A DNA stretch of 64,000 nt from JADKAV01 sp963704075 (GTDB lineage: Bacteria > Actinomycetota > Actinomycetes > S36-B12 > UBA10799), in NCBI GenBank assembly GCA_963704075.1, contig CAVPGV010000002.1, forward strand, positions 1 to 64,000. Reading direction: 5' to 3'. Within the stretch, counting starts at the first letter, position 1; each line of letters opens with the position of its first letter. The notes below the pieces were generated by a model. That model made no database searches, was not told where the DNA came from, and saw only the letters and a list, made by a program, of their open reading frames with translations. This document shows positions 63,702 through 64,000 of the stretch, piece by piece. The position numbers and the translations under genes are program-made.

Positions 63702-64000
63702 ATGAGCACCCAGACCGTCACCCGCCCACCACTGACGAACAGGCGCTGGTGGGTGCTCGCCGTGCTGTGCCTGAGCCTGTTCATGGTCGTGGTGGACAAC
63801 ACGATCGTGAATGTGGCACTGCCGACGCTGAGCACCGAACTTGAGGCCTCCACGTCGTCCCTGCAGTGGATCGTCGACGCGTACACGTTGGTCTTCTCGG
63901 CACTGCTGCTGGCGTTCGGGTACTTCGGGGACCGGAACGGCCGCCGCCTGGCCCTGCAGCTCGGACTGGTGGTGTTCGCGCTGACGTCGGTCCTGGCGGC
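63702..64000 (+). CDS. DHA2-family MFS drug efflux transporter, N-terminal part (cut by window edge)
   Basis: ATG 63702 with a strong AGGAGG. The visible 99 residues read MSTQTVTRPPLTNRRWWVL, then TM1 with the DHA2 signature VVVDNTIVNVALPTLS, and TM2-TM3 with QWIVDAYTLVFSALLLAFGYFGDRNGRR split over the loop (motif A, GDRNGRR). EmrB/QacA-like 14-TM exporters have exactly this start. Regulated by the adjacent TetR protein. Confidence 0.9.
   Translation, partial: MSTQTVTRPPLTNRRWWVLAVLCLSLFMVVVDNTIVNVALPTLSTELEASTSSLQWIVDAYTLVFSALLLAFGYFGDRNGRRLALQLGLVVFALTSVLA

Noticed and set aside
1..64000. CRISPR arrays, rRNA, tRNA, insertion sequences
   Set aside because: No repeat-spacer periodicity, no rRNA core sequence, no T-loop box with a cloverleaf, and no transposase was recognised in any frame.

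Overview
The window is high-GC DNA with densely packed genes, many joined by ATGA, GTGA or TGATG start/stop overlaps and many using GTG starts. The families point to an actinomycete (Actinomycetota): an EtfD/Rv0338c-type Fe-S oxidoreductase, a Dcd of the mycobacterial length, a DUF2786 plus TIGR04338-type pair, a copC/copD-ctaG/sco1 copper operon, a Lrp regulator, LCP and PepSY proteins, and an MprAB-like two-component system. Genus and species cannot be fixed from the sequence alone. No tRNA, rRNA, CRISPR array, insertion sequence or phage module was recognised.

Layout. (1) 1-8.1 kb: a putrescine/GABA catabolic cluster (two aldehyde dehydrogenases, GabT, a saccharopine-dehydrogenase-family enzyme, an APC permease, a Lrp regulator, a class III aminotransferase). 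A ureohydrolase at 35.8 kb could feed it. (2) 8.2-15.4 kb: a PemK/MazF-like protein, a lipoprotein, and a copper/haem operon (copC, copD-ctaG fusion, SCO1, PCu(A)C, Tat-exported DyP peroxidase) downstream of PPK2. (3) 15.7-21.5 kb: an acyltransferase, an EtfD-like oxidoreductase, and a GGDEF-EAL protein. (4) 21.7-29.1 kb: sulfate activation (cysD, cysNC), dcd, lipoprotein, the metalloprotease/DUF2786 pair, a GH76-like hydrolase, enoyl-CoA hydratase. (5) 29.2-39.4 kb: LCP protein, aldo/keto reductase, lipoprotein hydrolase, PepSY protein with a two-component system, ureohydrolase, TauE exporter, DUF2804 protein. (6) 39.5-40.2 kb: a VapBC module with its own palindrome. (7) 40.3-59.3 kb: a large exopolysaccharide locus in three transcription units, with GDP-fucose (Gmd, Fcl) and UDP-xylose (Uxs) synthesis, a priming transferase, several glycosyltransferases, LicD, Wzx and two Wzy/ligase-like proteins. 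(8) 59.4-64 kb: a shattered RCC1-repeat secreted protein, a fatty-acid-hydroxylase-family protein, and a TetR/DHA2 efflux pair with a clear operator.

A striking property is the number of single-base frameshifts in otherwise well-conserved genes. They are scattered before 39 kb, dense in parts of the exopolysaccharide locus, and extreme in the RCC1 gene. Several sit in homopolymers, which suggests consensus errors, but real decay cannot be excluded without reads. Frameshifted genes are annotated over their full reconstructed span, with the break positions given.
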